Source of the DNA: Bacteroidota bacterium
GTDB lineage: Bacteria > Bacteroidota > Bacteroidia > Flavobacteriales_D > Sanyastnellaceae
Length of the DNA: 64,000 bases
Assembly (NCBI GenBank): GCA_027621555.1
Contig: JAQCBJ010000001.1
Coordinates: 1 to 64,000, forward strand
Reading direction: 5' to 3'
How positions within the stretch are numbered: position 1 is the first letter of the stretch; every line of letters starts with the position of its first letter. The translations under genes and the position numbers were made by a program. Of the stretch, positions 35,203-44,841 are shown in pieces. The notes beneath the pieces are model-generated. The model made no database searches, was not told the DNA's origin, and saw nothing but the letters and a program-made list of their open reading frames with translations.

Positions 35203-35238
35203 CAAAAAAAGAGCCCGCTCGTGAGCGGGCTCTTTTTT
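35203..35238. terminator. bidirectional terminator between ribB and rpmE2
   Basis: Hairpin GAGCCCGCTC-GT-GAGCGGGCTC with seven A on the left and six T on the right. It serves the convergent genes on both strands. Confidence 0.92.
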
Positions 35239-35255
35239 CTGGAGTGCCTGAAGAA

Positions 35256-35525
35256 TCAGCCTTTGTTCTCCTTTTTGTCGAACTTCCCGTACTTCTGACG
35301 GAATTTGTCGATTCGACCTGCCGTGTCCACGAACTGAGCCTTACCCGTGTAAAAGGGATGGCTCTTGTGGCTCACTTCAACCTTGACCAAAGGGTATTCG
35401 TTTCCGTCTTCCCACTGGATGGTTTCTTTCGTTTCAGCAGCTGACTTGCTCAAGAATGCATAGTCGTTGCTCATGTCCTTGAACACCACCATGCGGTAGT
35501 TGTCGGGATGGATGCCTTCTTTCAT
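35256..35525 (-). CDS. rpmE2: ribosomal protein L31 type B (zinc-free form)
   Basis: The protein has 89 residues, beginning [19 protein letters not shown] and including [20 protein letters not shown], the L31 signature. It lacks the CxxC pairs of the zinc-binding form, so it is the C-minus paralogue that in several bacteria replaces zinc L31 when zinc is scarce. It is part of the 50S subunit. An exact TAAGTTTG box sits 19 bases upstream of the ATG. An inverted repeat at 35569-35601 lies further upstream and may be an operator. Confidence 0.95.
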   Translation of the reverse strand: MKEGIHPDNYRMVVFKDMSNDYAFLSKSAAETKETIQWEDGNEYPLVKVEVSHKSHPFYTGKAQFVDTAGRIDKFRQKYGKFDKKENKG

Positions 35526-35544
35526 GGTTGCAAAATTGGGAGTG

Positions 35545-35552
35545 CAAACTTA
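35545..35552 (-). promoter_or_regulatory. -7 box TAAGTTTG for rpmE2
   Basis: Exact TAnnTTTG on the minus strand, 19 bases before the rpmE2 ATG. Confidence 0.65.
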
Positions 35553-35568
35553 CGACGAAGTTCGCAAT

Positions 35569-35601
35569 CCACCTAACCCAATTCCCTACAAAATTGGGTG
35601 G
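35569..35601. promoter_or_regulatory. inverted repeat upstream of the rpmE2 promoter
   Basis: CCACC-TAA-CCCAATT, an 8-base spacer, then AATTGGG-TGG. It lies 17 bases upstream of the rpmE2 -7 box, roughly where a -33 element or a repressor or activator site would lie. It has no T run, so it is not a normal terminator. Confidence 0.45.
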
Positions 35602-35676
35602 ATTTATGTGAAAAGCGTGTGACAACGCAGCTCGCAACATATTCTCACAGATTTTTTGATTTCAACCGCCAACTTC

Positions 35677-35708
35677 TTTGGAAGTAAAAATTCGTCACTC
35701 TATCTTGG
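35677..35708 (+). promoter_or_regulatory. promoter TTTG-N20-TATCTTGG for candidate small RNA
   Basis: A -33 element TTTG (35677-35680), a spacer of exactly 20 bases, then TATCTTGG (35701-35708), one mismatch from TAnnTTTG. The spacing is ideal for a Bacteroidota vegetative promoter. Confidence 0.65.
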
Positions 35709-35711
35709 CAG

Positions 35712-35800
35712 TGTTAAAGTGAGTTTAGCGAAGAGCTAAGCATCAAGTGATAATTTGGTTAAGTTGGTCCCGCTCCGAAACGTCGGAGCGGGATTTTTCT
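35712..35800 (+). ncRNA. candidate small RNA of about 90 nt with own promoter and terminator
   Basis: The transcript would start just after the promoter at 35677-35708 and end in a strong terminator, TCCCGCTCCGA-AACG-TCGGAGCGGGA plus TTTTT (35768-35798). Inside is a small hairpin TTAGC-GAAGA-GCTAA. No open frame of useful size is present. It could be an independent small RNA (for example a 6S-like RNA, known in Flavobacteria as 6S-Flavo) or the attenuated leader of the gene at 35916. I could not match it to a known family by eye. Confidence 0.55.
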
Positions 35801-35915
35801 TTTCAGGCAACTTCGTTCTTACGTGTCATAACAAATTCCACTTGTGCACGGCAAGGCGTGAGTACATTCTCCGAGATTCCCCCATCCTCCTCATCGTGAC
35901 GGCGACCTTGCAGTT

Positions 35916-37085
35916 GTGATCGCCCCCATCTTCCTCCCCTTCTTTGCCTTGCTGGCTTCGTTGTCCACGCGACCGGCCCCCGTTCTCGAATGGCATGTCT
36001 CTCATTGCCAAAAGGACGTGTGCACGCTCCACCTCGAGTTGTTCGGCGCTGCTCGTGGCGACGTGAGCAAACTGAGCTTGGTGCCGAATCAAACCGGTGG
36101 CCCATTGAAGCTCGTCGCTTCCAACGTGCAGTGCGACGACCACTGGACGCGTGACAACACCTTAAATTGGATGTGGCAAGAAGTCCCCAACCACATCGCC
36201 ATCGACGTTGACATTCAGTGGAGCTCGGTTGAGGAAAAGGATGAAACGCCGAACCTGGAGGTGGTTTGGGAACAAGTGCATCAAGGAGATCGACAAGCCT
36301 GGACCCTCGGTTCAGTTGTGTTCCCTTCATCTCCTTCGTACAAAGCACCGACCCCAACGGGGTCTCGCTCCGGGACGGTTGTGTCGCCCACCGTGTCCGA
36401 CATCCAATTGAACGTGTCAGATGCCTTGCCGGGATCTTTTGTGAAATGGACGGAGTACATTCCAGAGGGGTGCACCTGCGACGTCCTTGAGTCTTCAGGC
36501 GCATCCTTACGCAGGGCCGAAAACAGGCAAATCTTCTTGTGGTTTGAGGTGAAAGAAGGCCAGCACTTGGCGCCCAGTTACCGGCTCACTTGCACCGATT
36601 CTCCAGCATCTGCTGCGTTTGACGGCGAACTTGAATGTGCATTTGGAACTGCGACAAAATCGTTGCATATTGCAGAGGTTGAATGGGTTGGTGTTTCGCC
36701 GGCTCAGAATGAAAACATGGAACTGAATCAATCGCCTGACGCTACGTCAGCACGGTCGCCTGTTGGGGCTATTCAACGTGCTGAGACTCCCGGCTCACTC
36801 GACGTTCAATTCTCGGTGCAATTGCTTGCGAACCACCGATATTTGAATGCTTCCGACGTGGCCGAGGCTTTGGGATACTCCAACTCTTTCCATATTTTCC
36901 GTCACGAAGGTTGGCACAAGTACCTCACAGACGATGTAAGCTCATACGCTGAAGCACGTGAGATACGTTCTACACTCCGGAGCACCACCTCTGCGACGGA
37001 TGCCTTTGTGACAGCCTCCTTGGACGGCGAACGAATCTCCGTCCAGGAGGCCTTGTTGATGTCGAATCAATCTTGGATTCCATAA
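35916..37085 (+). CDS. unknown protein with C-terminal SPOR-like domain
   Basis: The protein has 389 residues from a GTG start; no better in-frame start exists near the N terminus. The N-terminal 15 residues (IAPIFLPFFALLASLS) form a signal peptide or anchor. The middle is low in recognisable motifs, with Cys residues (CQKDVC, CTCDV). Residues of about 298-385 look like a SPOR domain: LDVQFSVQLLANHRYL, then HIFRHEGWHKYLTDDVSSYAEA and DAFVTASLDGERISVQEA. SPOR domains bind denuded peptidoglycan at division sites. The recombinase gene follows after four bases, so they are probably co-expressed. Confidence 0.65.
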   Translation: MIAPIFLPFFALLASLSTRPAPVLEWHVSHCQKDVCTLHLELFGAARGDVSKLSLVPNQTGGPLKLVASNVQCDDHWTRDNTLNWMWQEVPNHIAIDVDIQWSSVEEKDETPNLEVVWEQVHQGDRQAWTLGSVVFPSSPSYKAPTPTGSRSGTVVSPTVSDIQLNVSDALPGSFVKWTEYIPEGCTCDVLESSGASLRRAENRQIFLWFEVKEGQHLAPSYRLTCTDSPASAAFDGELECAFGTATKSLHIAEVEWVGVSPAQNENMELNQSPDATSARSPVGAIQRAETPGSLDVQFSVQLLANHRYLNASDVAEALGYSNSFHIFRHEGWHKYLTDDVSSYAEAREIRSTLRSTTSATDAFVTASLDGERISVQEALLMSNQSWIP

Positions 37086-37089
37086 GCCT

Positions 37090-38043
37090 ATGTCACCACG
37101 CGCCACAGATTGGAAGTCAGCCGTGCAAGGCTACCACGACTACCTCACGCTTGAGCGAGGACTGAGCAAGAACTCAGTCATGGCGTACATGCGTGACATC
37201 CGTCAATTCATGGAATACGCTGTGAATGAGGAAAAGGTCAAGGCTCCCATGCACATTGAGCTTCCCCACGTGGAGCGTTTTTTAGGCCATTTGTACGACC
37301 GTGGTTTGGCTCGAAACAGCCAAGCACGCATGTTGAGCGGCGTTCGCAGTTTCTGCAAATACCTTCGCATCGAAGGGATCATGGATTCCGACCCCATTCA
37401 ATTGATTGAAGCCCCTCGACCAGAGCGTAAGCTGCCGGATGTATTGACGGTTGAAGAAATCGAGAGCATCATCAATGCTGTGGACATGAGCCGTCGCGAG
37501 GGCGTTCGCAACAAAGCCATGCTCGAAGTGCTCTACAGCTGTGGGTTGCGAGTTTCCGAATTGATTGATCTTCAGCTCTCCAAAGTCGATTTGATTGACG
37601 GCCTCGTTCGGGTCATCGGCAAAGGAAACAAAGAGCGTGTCGTGCCGATTGGCCAACAAGCGTGCGACTCCATCGACGACTACCTCAGCCATTACCGTTC
37701 GAATGTCATCCCACAAAAGGGCCATGAAGACGTCCTCTTCTTAGGGCGACAAGGACGAAAGATGACTCGACAAATGGCGTTCACCATGTTGAAGCGAAGT
37801 GTGGTCGCCGCGGGCATTCGCAAAAACGTCAGCCCTCACACGTTCCGACACAGCTTCGCCACGCACCTCATTGAAAGTGGTGCCGATTTGAGAGCCGTTC
37901 AGGAAATGCTCGGCCATGCGCAGATCACGACCACGGAGATTTACACCCACTTGGATGGACGTTTCCTGAAGGATCAAGTGAGCAATTTCCATCCACGGAG
38001 CGAGGAAGCCGTCGACAACATCGCGGATTCGTCGAATTCTTAA
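37090..38043 (+). CDS. xerD: XerC/XerD-type tyrosine recombinase
   Basis: The protein has 317 residues. The N-terminal SAM-like domain (LTLERGLSKNSVMAYMRDI) is followed by the catalytic domain with Arg in YSCGLRVSELIDL, Lys in VIGKGNKERVVPIG, the HTFRHSFATHL box, Arg and His in LGHAQITTTEIYTHLD, and Tyr in IYTHLD. Length and motifs fit the housekeeping Xer recombinase that resolves chromosome dimers at dif, not a phage integrase. The partner (XerC or XerD) is not in the window, so the exact letter is uncertain. Its end overlaps the convergent gluQ gene by four bases. Confidence 0.9.
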   Translation: MSPRATDWKSAVQGYHDYLTLERGLSKNSVMAYMRDIRQFMEYAVNEEKVKAPMHIELPHVERFLGHLYDRGLARNSQARMLSGVRSFCKYLRIEGIMDSDPIQLIEAPRPERKLPDVLTVEEIESIINAVDMSRREGVRNKAMLEVLYSCGLRVSELIDLQLSKVDLIDGLVRVIGKGNKERVVPIGQQACDSIDDYLSHYRSNVIPQKGHEDVLFLGRQGRKMTRQMAFTMLKRSVVAAGIRKNVSPHTFRHSFATHLIESGADLRAVQEMLGHAQITTTEIYTHLDGRFLKDQVSNFHPRSEEAVDNIADSSNS

Positions 38044-38905
38044 GCTCCTCTCTGCTTCAATAAGCTAAGCTGCCAATTCGAGGTGGCTTGGTCAAGCATC
38101 TTTGGGGGGGCGTCCATCTCATATCCAGTGATCCTCAAATGGGCGAAAACCTTTTTCAACGTTTGAGGCGCTTCAACGACTGAAACGGGTTGAGCGAGGG
38201 ATTGCTTGCTGAGTTTTTGGCCTTGGGCGTTGGTAACGATGGGGAGGTGCGCATAGCGCAAAGGCCGAAAACCAAGCGCGCGCTGCAACGCGATGTGCGC
38301 CGCTGTGGCATCCACCAAGTCGGCCCCGCGGACGACGTCGGTGATTCCTTGGTACTCGTCGTCCACCACAACCGCCAGGTGATAGGCCCATTGACCGTCC
38401 GCACGCAACAAGGTGACGTCGCCAACTCTCTCGCTGGCATAGCGTTGGTCTCCTTGAACCGCGTCTTGCCAAACCAGTTCCTCGTGATCGGGCATCCGGA
38501 ATCTCCACGAACGTGGTTCAACCCCGCTAGGCAGCCCGGCCCGGCACGTTCCTGGGTAGACCTGCAATCCATCTGCTTCCGCCAGATCTCGTCGAGTGCA
38601 GCAACAGCCAAACGCCTTGTCTTCCTCAACCAACTGGTCCAGCGCCGCTCGATACGCCGCGTGTCTCGTGTGCTGGTACAACACCTCCCCGTCCCAGTTT
38701 AGTCCAAAGCCTTCCAACGTCCGCAAAATGTCGTCCGCTGCGCCCGGAACCTCTCGTGGAGGGTCGAGGTCTTCCATGCGAACGAACCATGTGCCACCGC
38801 GCGCCCGCGCGTCGAGGTAGCTCGCCACAGCGGCCACCATGGAGCCCAGATGCAACCGACCCGTAGGCGACGGTGCGAACCGTCCGACGTACGGACGTAC
38901 CTGGG

Positions 38906-38909
<4 letters not shown>
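38040..38909 (-). CDS. gluQ: glutamyl-Q tRNA(Asp) synthetase
   Basis: The protein has 289 residues, a truncated glutamyl-tRNA synthetase without an anticodon-binding domain. It has the class I HIGH-like motif FAPSPTGRLHLGS, the zinc-site region GCCCTRRDL followed by YPGTCR, and a KMSKS-like KLSKQ. These match GluQRS (YadB), which attaches glutamate to the queuosine base at position 34 of tRNA(Asp). It lies in tail-to-head overlap (four bases) with ettA, so both translation-related genes are in one unit. Confidence 0.9.
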
Positions 38910-40594
<1,685 letters not shown>

Positions 40595-40633
40595 GAGGAT
40601 GAAATTCAGAAGTTAACGGGCCAAACGCCCGGG

Positions 40634-40641
40634 CGAAGTTA
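40634..40641 (-). promoter_or_regulatory. possible -7 box TAACTTCG for ettA
   Basis: One mismatch to TAnnTTTG on the minus strand, 39 bases before the ettA ATG. It overlaps the stop codon of the upstream gene. Confidence 0.4.
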
Positions 40642-41898
40642 GGCTTCAGGAGCGCCTTGCACCAAGGTCAGCACGGTGATTTCAGGCGGCATCCCTACGC
40701 GGCCAGGAAAGCCCAAAACTCCGAAGCCTCGATTCACGTGCAGGTACTGGTCTCCCTCGAGGTACAGACCGCCCCAGCGCTTGTAGGTGAAGGACGACGG
40801 AGACCATTTGATTCCGAGCCATGGAATCTCGATGCCCATTTGCATTCCGTGCGTATGCCCACTCAGGGTCAATTCCACGGGCGCCTTGCCTTCCATGATT
40901 TCCAGCTCGTAGTGCGTTGGGTCGTGGCTCATCAGCACCGTGAATGCCCCTTCTGCTCCACTCCCTTCCAGGGCCTTCGACAGGTCCCCGCTTTGTCGGA
41001 ACCCCTTGCCCCAATTCTCCACGCCCAGCAGCACCATGCGCTCGCCGTCCTTCTCCCAAACGACGTGATCGTTGTCCAGCATCTTGAACCCCATGCGCGA
41101 CTGGATGTCCTTGAGCTGGGCAATGCTGGCTGCGCGCTCCTCCTTGGTGAACGGTCCGTAATCCGCGTAGTCGTGGTTGCCCATCACGCTGAATTTTCCG
41201 AGAGGCGCATCGATTGTGGCAAAGGCCTCCACCCAAGCTTCCGCCTCGTCGGCCAATTCATTCACCAAATCGCCGGTGAACAGCACCACATCGGGCTTGA
41301 GCTCGTTGACCTTTTCAAGGGCGGCGAGCACAGGCTCAGGAGTTCCTTCGAAGGACCCGAGGTGCGCGTCGCTCAATTGCACTACACGAAGTCCCTCAAA
41401 AGCCTTCGGCACCTTGGGGTGGCGTACTTCGACGTCGCGCACCTTGTAGGCGTACTTGCCCCGTGTGATGCCGTAGCCCATCCCGAAAAAGGCAAACAGG
41501 CCCAAGCCCTGGCCCAGCAAGTTAAGGAACGATCCACGGCCCATGGCCCCGTCGGTGGGTTGGCCAGACAGTTTGAGCCATCCCATGACGCCAAGGGCGC
41601 GAAGCTCGTCCACGAGTTGAACCGCGCTCACGAACAGCTTGGGAATGGTCAAGGCAAACGTCAACGACATGATCGTGCGAAGCAGCACCGGATGCGTGCC
41701 TCGCCACGTCGGCCACATGAAAAACGCCGCCAAGAATGCGGCCCACACCACCACGTGCACCGACCACCACACCGCCTTCGCCGTCGGCCACCACGATTGA
41801 GTGTGGTAGACCTTCCAAAGCGACCGAAACGTCAGCGTTTCAATGACGAGAAAGAAAACCGAAACGAAGGTGAGACCTATAAGAATGCGTTCGAGCAT
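40639..41898 (-). CDS. membrane-anchored metallophosphoesterase
   Basis: The protein has 419 residues. Four hydrophobic helices occupy the first 150 residues. A calcineurin-like phosphoesterase domain follows (about 165-410), with motifs LSDAHLGSF (Asp, His), FTGDLVNE, MGNHDYADY, the second-half SHDP, and SGHTHGMQMG. It is like YaeI/YkuE-type enzymes, whose members remove phosphate groups from lipids. Substrate is unknown. It has an exact TACTTTTG box 22 bases upstream of its ATG. Confidence 0.9.
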   Translation of the reverse strand: MLERILIGLTFVSVFFLVIETLTFRSLWKVYHTQSWWPTAKAVWWSVHVVVWAAFLAAFFMWPTWRGTHPVLLRTIMSLTFALTIPKLFVSAVQLVDELRALGVMGWLKLSGQPTDGAMGRGSFLNLLGQGLGLFAFFGMGYGITRGKYAYKVRDVEVRHPKVPKAFEGLRVVQLSDAHLGSFEGTPEPVLAALEKVNELKPDVVLFTGDLVNELADEAEAWVEAFATIDAPLGKFSVMGNHDYADYGPFTKEERAASIAQLKDIQSRMGFKMLDNDHVVWEKDGERMVLLGVENWGKGFRQSGDLSKALEGSGAEGAFTVLMSHDPTHYELEIMEGKAPVELTLSGHTHGMQMGIEIPWLGIKWSPSSFTYKRWGGLYLEGDQYLHVNRGFGVLGFPGRVGMPPEITVLTLVQGAPEA

Positions 41899-41920
41899 GA
41901 TGCGGTGGCGAAAAGAGGAA

Positions 41921-41928
41921 CAAAAGTA
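41921..41928 (-). promoter_or_regulatory. -7 box TACTTTTG for the metallophosphoesterase gene
   Basis: Exact TAnnTTTG on the minus strand, with 22 bases between it and the ATG at 41898. Confidence 0.6.
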
Positions 41929-41978
41929 CCGCTTGCGACGAGGGTTTGTTCACAGGCGACTCCCAAAACTCCCCAACC

Positions 41979-42689
41979 TCACCCCCCCAAGGCCCGCTCC
42001 AATTCCAACTCCAGCTCTTCCAAGCTGGCCCCCACCGGAATGGACTGGATGGCTCGGTTGCGAAGCAGAGATATGGAGCTCTTGGACCGCACCCCTTGGG
42101 CAACGGAGGCCAAACCTCGCTGCACACCCCGCAAATCGTGCGTGGCCATGAGCACGCTTCCTCCCGCGTCGACGTGCCGAGACAACATCGACCACATGTC
42201 GCGTTGGGCGGCCACATCGAGAAAGGCCGTCGGTTCATCCAGGACCACCCAATGGGGGGACTGCAGCATCGCCCTTGCCACCATGACTTGTTGCGTCTGT
42301 CCGTCGCTCAGTTGAGAGAGCCGGTGGTTGAACCAAGACTCCAGGCGCGGATTCAGGCGGGCTGCATCGTTCGCATCTCCGGACAGCTCGAGCACTTCCC
42401 GCACTGTCAGCCCCACTTGTTGAGGCGGAGTCGAGGGAACAAACGCGAGGTGCTTGACCCAGTTCGCACGGTCCTCCGCACCCCAATTGCGGCTTCCGGC
42501 TTCCAAAGCAACAGAGCCACTCAACAAGGGCTGAATGCCAAGGATGCTTCGAAGCAATGTGGATTTTCCAGACCCGTTGGAGCCCAAAACCACGTGGAGC
42601 CCTCCTGCTTCCATGAACCACGAATCGAGCTCCAGCAGAGGCGGATGGCCCGCGTGGCCGATTTGGGCATGTTGGAGCTTGAGGTTCAT
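41979..42689 (-). CDS. ABC transporter ATP-binding protein (cobalamin/Fe-siderophore/heme family)
   Basis: The protein has 236 residues. It has Walker A GSNGSGKST, signature LSDGQTQQVMVARAM, Walker B WVVLDEPTAFLD and the switch His in MATHDLRG. The ABC signature reads LSDGQ in place of LSGGQ. The start ATG overlaps the permease stop (ATGA). With the permease and binding protein it forms a type II importer for a bulky metal chelate. It is the last gene of the operon. Confidence 0.92.
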   Translation of the reverse strand: MNLKLQHAQIGHAGHPPLLELDSWFMEAGGLHVVLGSNGSGKSTLLRSILGIQPLLSGSVALEAGSRNWGAEDRANWVKHLAFVPSTPPQQVGLTVREVLELSGDANDAARLNPRLESWFNHRLSQLSDGQTQQVMVARAMLQSPHWVVLDEPTAFLDVAAQRDMWSMLSRHVDAGGSVLMATHDLRGVQRGLASVAQGVRSKSSISLLRNRAIQSIPVGASLEELELELERALGG

Positions 42690-43666
42690 GACCAATCGTG
42701 CGTTCGTTTCCACAAGACGGACACCACAACCGGAGCTCCGAGCATCGCCAGCACCGCATTCAGAGGCCAATGCGCTCCGCCGCCCGCATCCGTCCAGCGA
42801 ACCAACCCATCGGCCATCAACGCCAACACCACGCCCCAAGCCGCCACCCCCATCACCGAATCTCGGTGGCCTCGCTCCGAGTGAAAGAACTTGTACACGT
42901 GCGGTACAGCGAGGCCGAGAAACGCAAGCGGACCACACACCGAAGTCACCCAACCCAAGACAAGGCCGGTAAGGAGAAGGATCTCGCGGTTCATTTGGGT
43001 GCGGGAGACGCCCATGGTTTGGGCCAACTCCTCGCCCAGCAACCACGCGTCCAACCACGCCGATCGCCACCGCATCCAACTGCCCAAGACCACCACCAAT
43101 CCAAGAAGCGTCGTGGCTTGCCACAAGGTGGCCTTCCCGAAGGTCCCCATCCCCCAAAACACAAAGGTTTGAATGGATTCCGCCGAGGCCGACGACTCCA
43201 ACACAGTCACCGCCGCACTGACGGCGTAGCTGATCATCAAGCCAAACACCAACGTCGTCACAGGCGACGCAAACCGACGCGCCCCCATGCCGATGAGCAG
43301 CAAGACCGCCAAGCAGCCCAAGGACGCTCCGAGCCAGGTGGGCATTCCCCATCCGAGAAGCACGGCAAGGGCTACGCCCAAGGAGCCTCCGGACGTGATG
43401 CCCAGGACCCCAGGTCCTGCCAGTGGGTTGCGAAACCACGTTTGCATCAACAACCCAAGCCACGCGAGCAGCATGCCGGACGCCGCCGCAGCAAGGGTTC
43501 GGGGGAGGCGCACGGTGTGCATCACCACTTCGTGAAGTTCGGAGGACGCACGGCCCGTGGCCGCTCGGAGCACCTCCGACGGCGACATGGCGACCTCTCC
43601 CCAAAACAAGTGCCCGGCCACCAAGAGCAGCACCAACATCACCACGACCGCTTGGCGCAACTTCAT
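42686..43666 (-). CDS. FecCD/BtuC-type ABC transporter permease
   Basis: The protein has 326 residues with ten predicted membrane helices. Typical BtuC/FecCD segments are RLPRTLAAAASGMLLAWLG, QTWFRNPLAGPGVLGITSG, and GPLAFLGLAVPHVYKFF near the C terminus. Four-base ATGA overlaps join it to the binding-protein gene before it and the ATPase gene after it. It forms the membrane channel for the chelate. Confidence 0.93.
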   Translation of the reverse strand: MKLRQAVVVMLVLLLVAGHLFWGEVAMSPSEVLRAATGRASSELHEVVMHTVRLPRTLAAAASGMLLAWLGLLMQTWFRNPLAGPGVLGITSGGSLGVALAVLLGWGMPTWLGASLGCLAVLLLIGMGARRFASPVTTLVFGLMISYAVSAAVTVLESSASAESIQTFVFWGMGTFGKATLWQATTLLGLVVVLGSWMRWRSAWLDAWLLGEELAQTMGVSRTQMNREILLLTGLVLGWVTSVCGPLAFLGLAVPHVYKFFHSERGHRDSVMGVAAWGVVLALMADGLVRWTDAGGGAHWPLNAVLAMLGAPVVVSVLWKRTHDWS

Positions 43667-44805
43667 GGTGCGGAAGGGGTCACGTTCAACCGTTCGAACA
43701 CCCCATGAGGACCGCGGTCCTTTCCTTCCATCATCCTCATCAAGTCCTCGAGCACCCATTCGGGGTGAGGCACCACCTCTCCAAAATAGTCGGCGTGGGC
43801 CGTGTTGCACACCCAAACGTCGTTGGTGGCATGAAGCAGGGATTCGTGCCGCGGGTCAAGGGAAACCAAGTCTTGCGCGGTGAAGGTGCCCGGATCGTAC
43901 GTCACCACCACCCAAGCATCGGCTTGGTGGGCCAAGGCCAAGAGAGATTCCAACCCCAATTCCACGTTCTCGTCGTCGTCCGTGGAGCTCAACGCGTATT
44001 CCCCGCCGGCGTCCCGAATCCACTGCGCCACAAAACTGTCGTCGCCGGGGGCGTGCCAGACCCCGTCCGCCACGCTTCCTGTAAAGACGCGTTTGCCCTG
44101 TCCCATTCCCGAGGCCTTCAACGCCTCATACTTCGACATCACCGTTTCGTAGGCACGCGCGCCGGCCAACGAATCGCCTGCAAGCCAAGCCAGAGGCACC
44201 ATCCATTCCGCACGGCCCAACGGGGTCGGCTCGAGGTATTCCGTCAGCGGAATGAGGGGCCAAGATCGCTCGCCGAGGTCGTAAGTCGGGCTCACGGCCA
44301 TCCACCCCGGTAAGACGGCCTCCACCGCTTCCACATTCCATCCTCCATCTCCACGGACGTCGCGTACCCCCGTGGAATCTGCCCAATTTCTCACTGCCTC
44401 ACTTCTCAGATATTCCAGCGACGTGCAGGCCTTCCACCCCGCCAATCCGGCGCCTGCATGAAGCAAATGAACGTGGGTCGTGCTTGTCGTCACAAACCCT
44501 TTGGATCGGTCCACCGTGACGTGGGGAATCCCTTCGCCATCCGGAAAGCCCTCACTGCCAGCCGGCAAGGCCTCCACCGACACCGTCGCCAGCACTTCTC
44601 CTGTCCTGGGCTGGCGAAGCGCGAGGACCGTCACCCCCTCCTGGGTTTGGAACCACTCAAAACCTGCCGCATGAGACGGCGACTGAAGCGGCCGCCAAGG
44701 CCCCATCGTTTCGGTAGCGGTGGGCGGAGAAACACAGCCTTGCACCGCCAGCCACATCGGCAACGTCAGGACCTGCAATCCCCGCCAAGGAGTTTGACCT
44801 CGCAT
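43663..44805 (-). CDS. periplasmic substrate-binding lipoprotein of the chelate importer (BtuF/FepB fold)
   Basis: The protein has 380 residues. The N terminus MRGQTPWRGLQVLTLPMWLAVQGC has a lipobox-like end (VQGC), so it is probably lipid anchored. The binding-domain part has VSPTYDLGERSWPLIPLTEYL and EPTPLGRAEWMVPLAWLAG, and residues near WVVVTYDPGTFTAQDLVSLDP, typical of TroA-like helical-backbone metal-chelate binding proteins. The ligand may be cobalamin, heme or a siderophore; no outer-membrane receptor gene is adjacent to help decide. An exact TACCTTTG box lies five bases upstream of the ATG. Confidence 0.85.
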   Translation of the reverse strand: MRGQTPWRGLQVLTLPMWLAVQGCVSPPTATETMGPWRPLQSPSHAAGFEWFQTQEGVTVLALRQPRTGEVLATVSVEALPAGSEGFPDGEGIPHVTVDRSKGFVTTSTTHVHLLHAGAGLAGWKACTSLEYLRSEAVRNWADSTGVRDVRGDGGWNVEAVEAVLPGWMAVSPTYDLGERSWPLIPLTEYLEPTPLGRAEWMVPLAWLAGDSLAGARAYETVMSKYEALKASGMGQGKRVFTGSVADGVWHAPGDDSFVAQWIRDAGGEYALSSTDDDENVELGLESLLALAHQADAWVVVTYDPGTFTAQDLVSLDPRHESLLHATNDVWVCNTAHADYFGEVVPHPEWVLEDLMRMMEGKDRGPHGVFERLNVTPSAP

Positions 44806-44810
44806 GCCTT

Positions 44811-44837
44811 CAAAGGTAGGGGGTTGATGTACCTTCG
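44811..44837. promoter_or_regulatory. divergent promoter pair between the importer and the carboxylase genes
   Basis: Minus-strand TACCTTTG (44811-44818, exact) ends five bases before ATG 44805. Plus-strand TACCTTCG (44830-44837, one mismatch) ends four bases before ATG 44842. Only 36 bases separate the two genes. Confidence 0.65.
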
Positions 44838-44841
44838 GGGC

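Larger units (their letters stand above)
35526..35915. other. 390-base intergenic region without a protein gene
   Basis: This is the longest non-coding stretch in the window and is AT-richer than the surroundings. From left to right it holds the rpmE2 promoter (35545-35552), an inverted repeat (35569-35601), an AT-rich run, a plus-strand promoter (35677-35708), a candidate small RNA with terminator (35712-35800), and about 115 bases leading to the GTG at 35916 in which nothing further was recognised. Confidence 0.7.

Noticed and set aside
37090-38043. Tyrosine recombinase as sign of an integrated mobile element
   Set aside because: Length and motifs fit housekeeping XerC/D. There are no flanking direct repeats, tRNA target, phage or conjugation genes.
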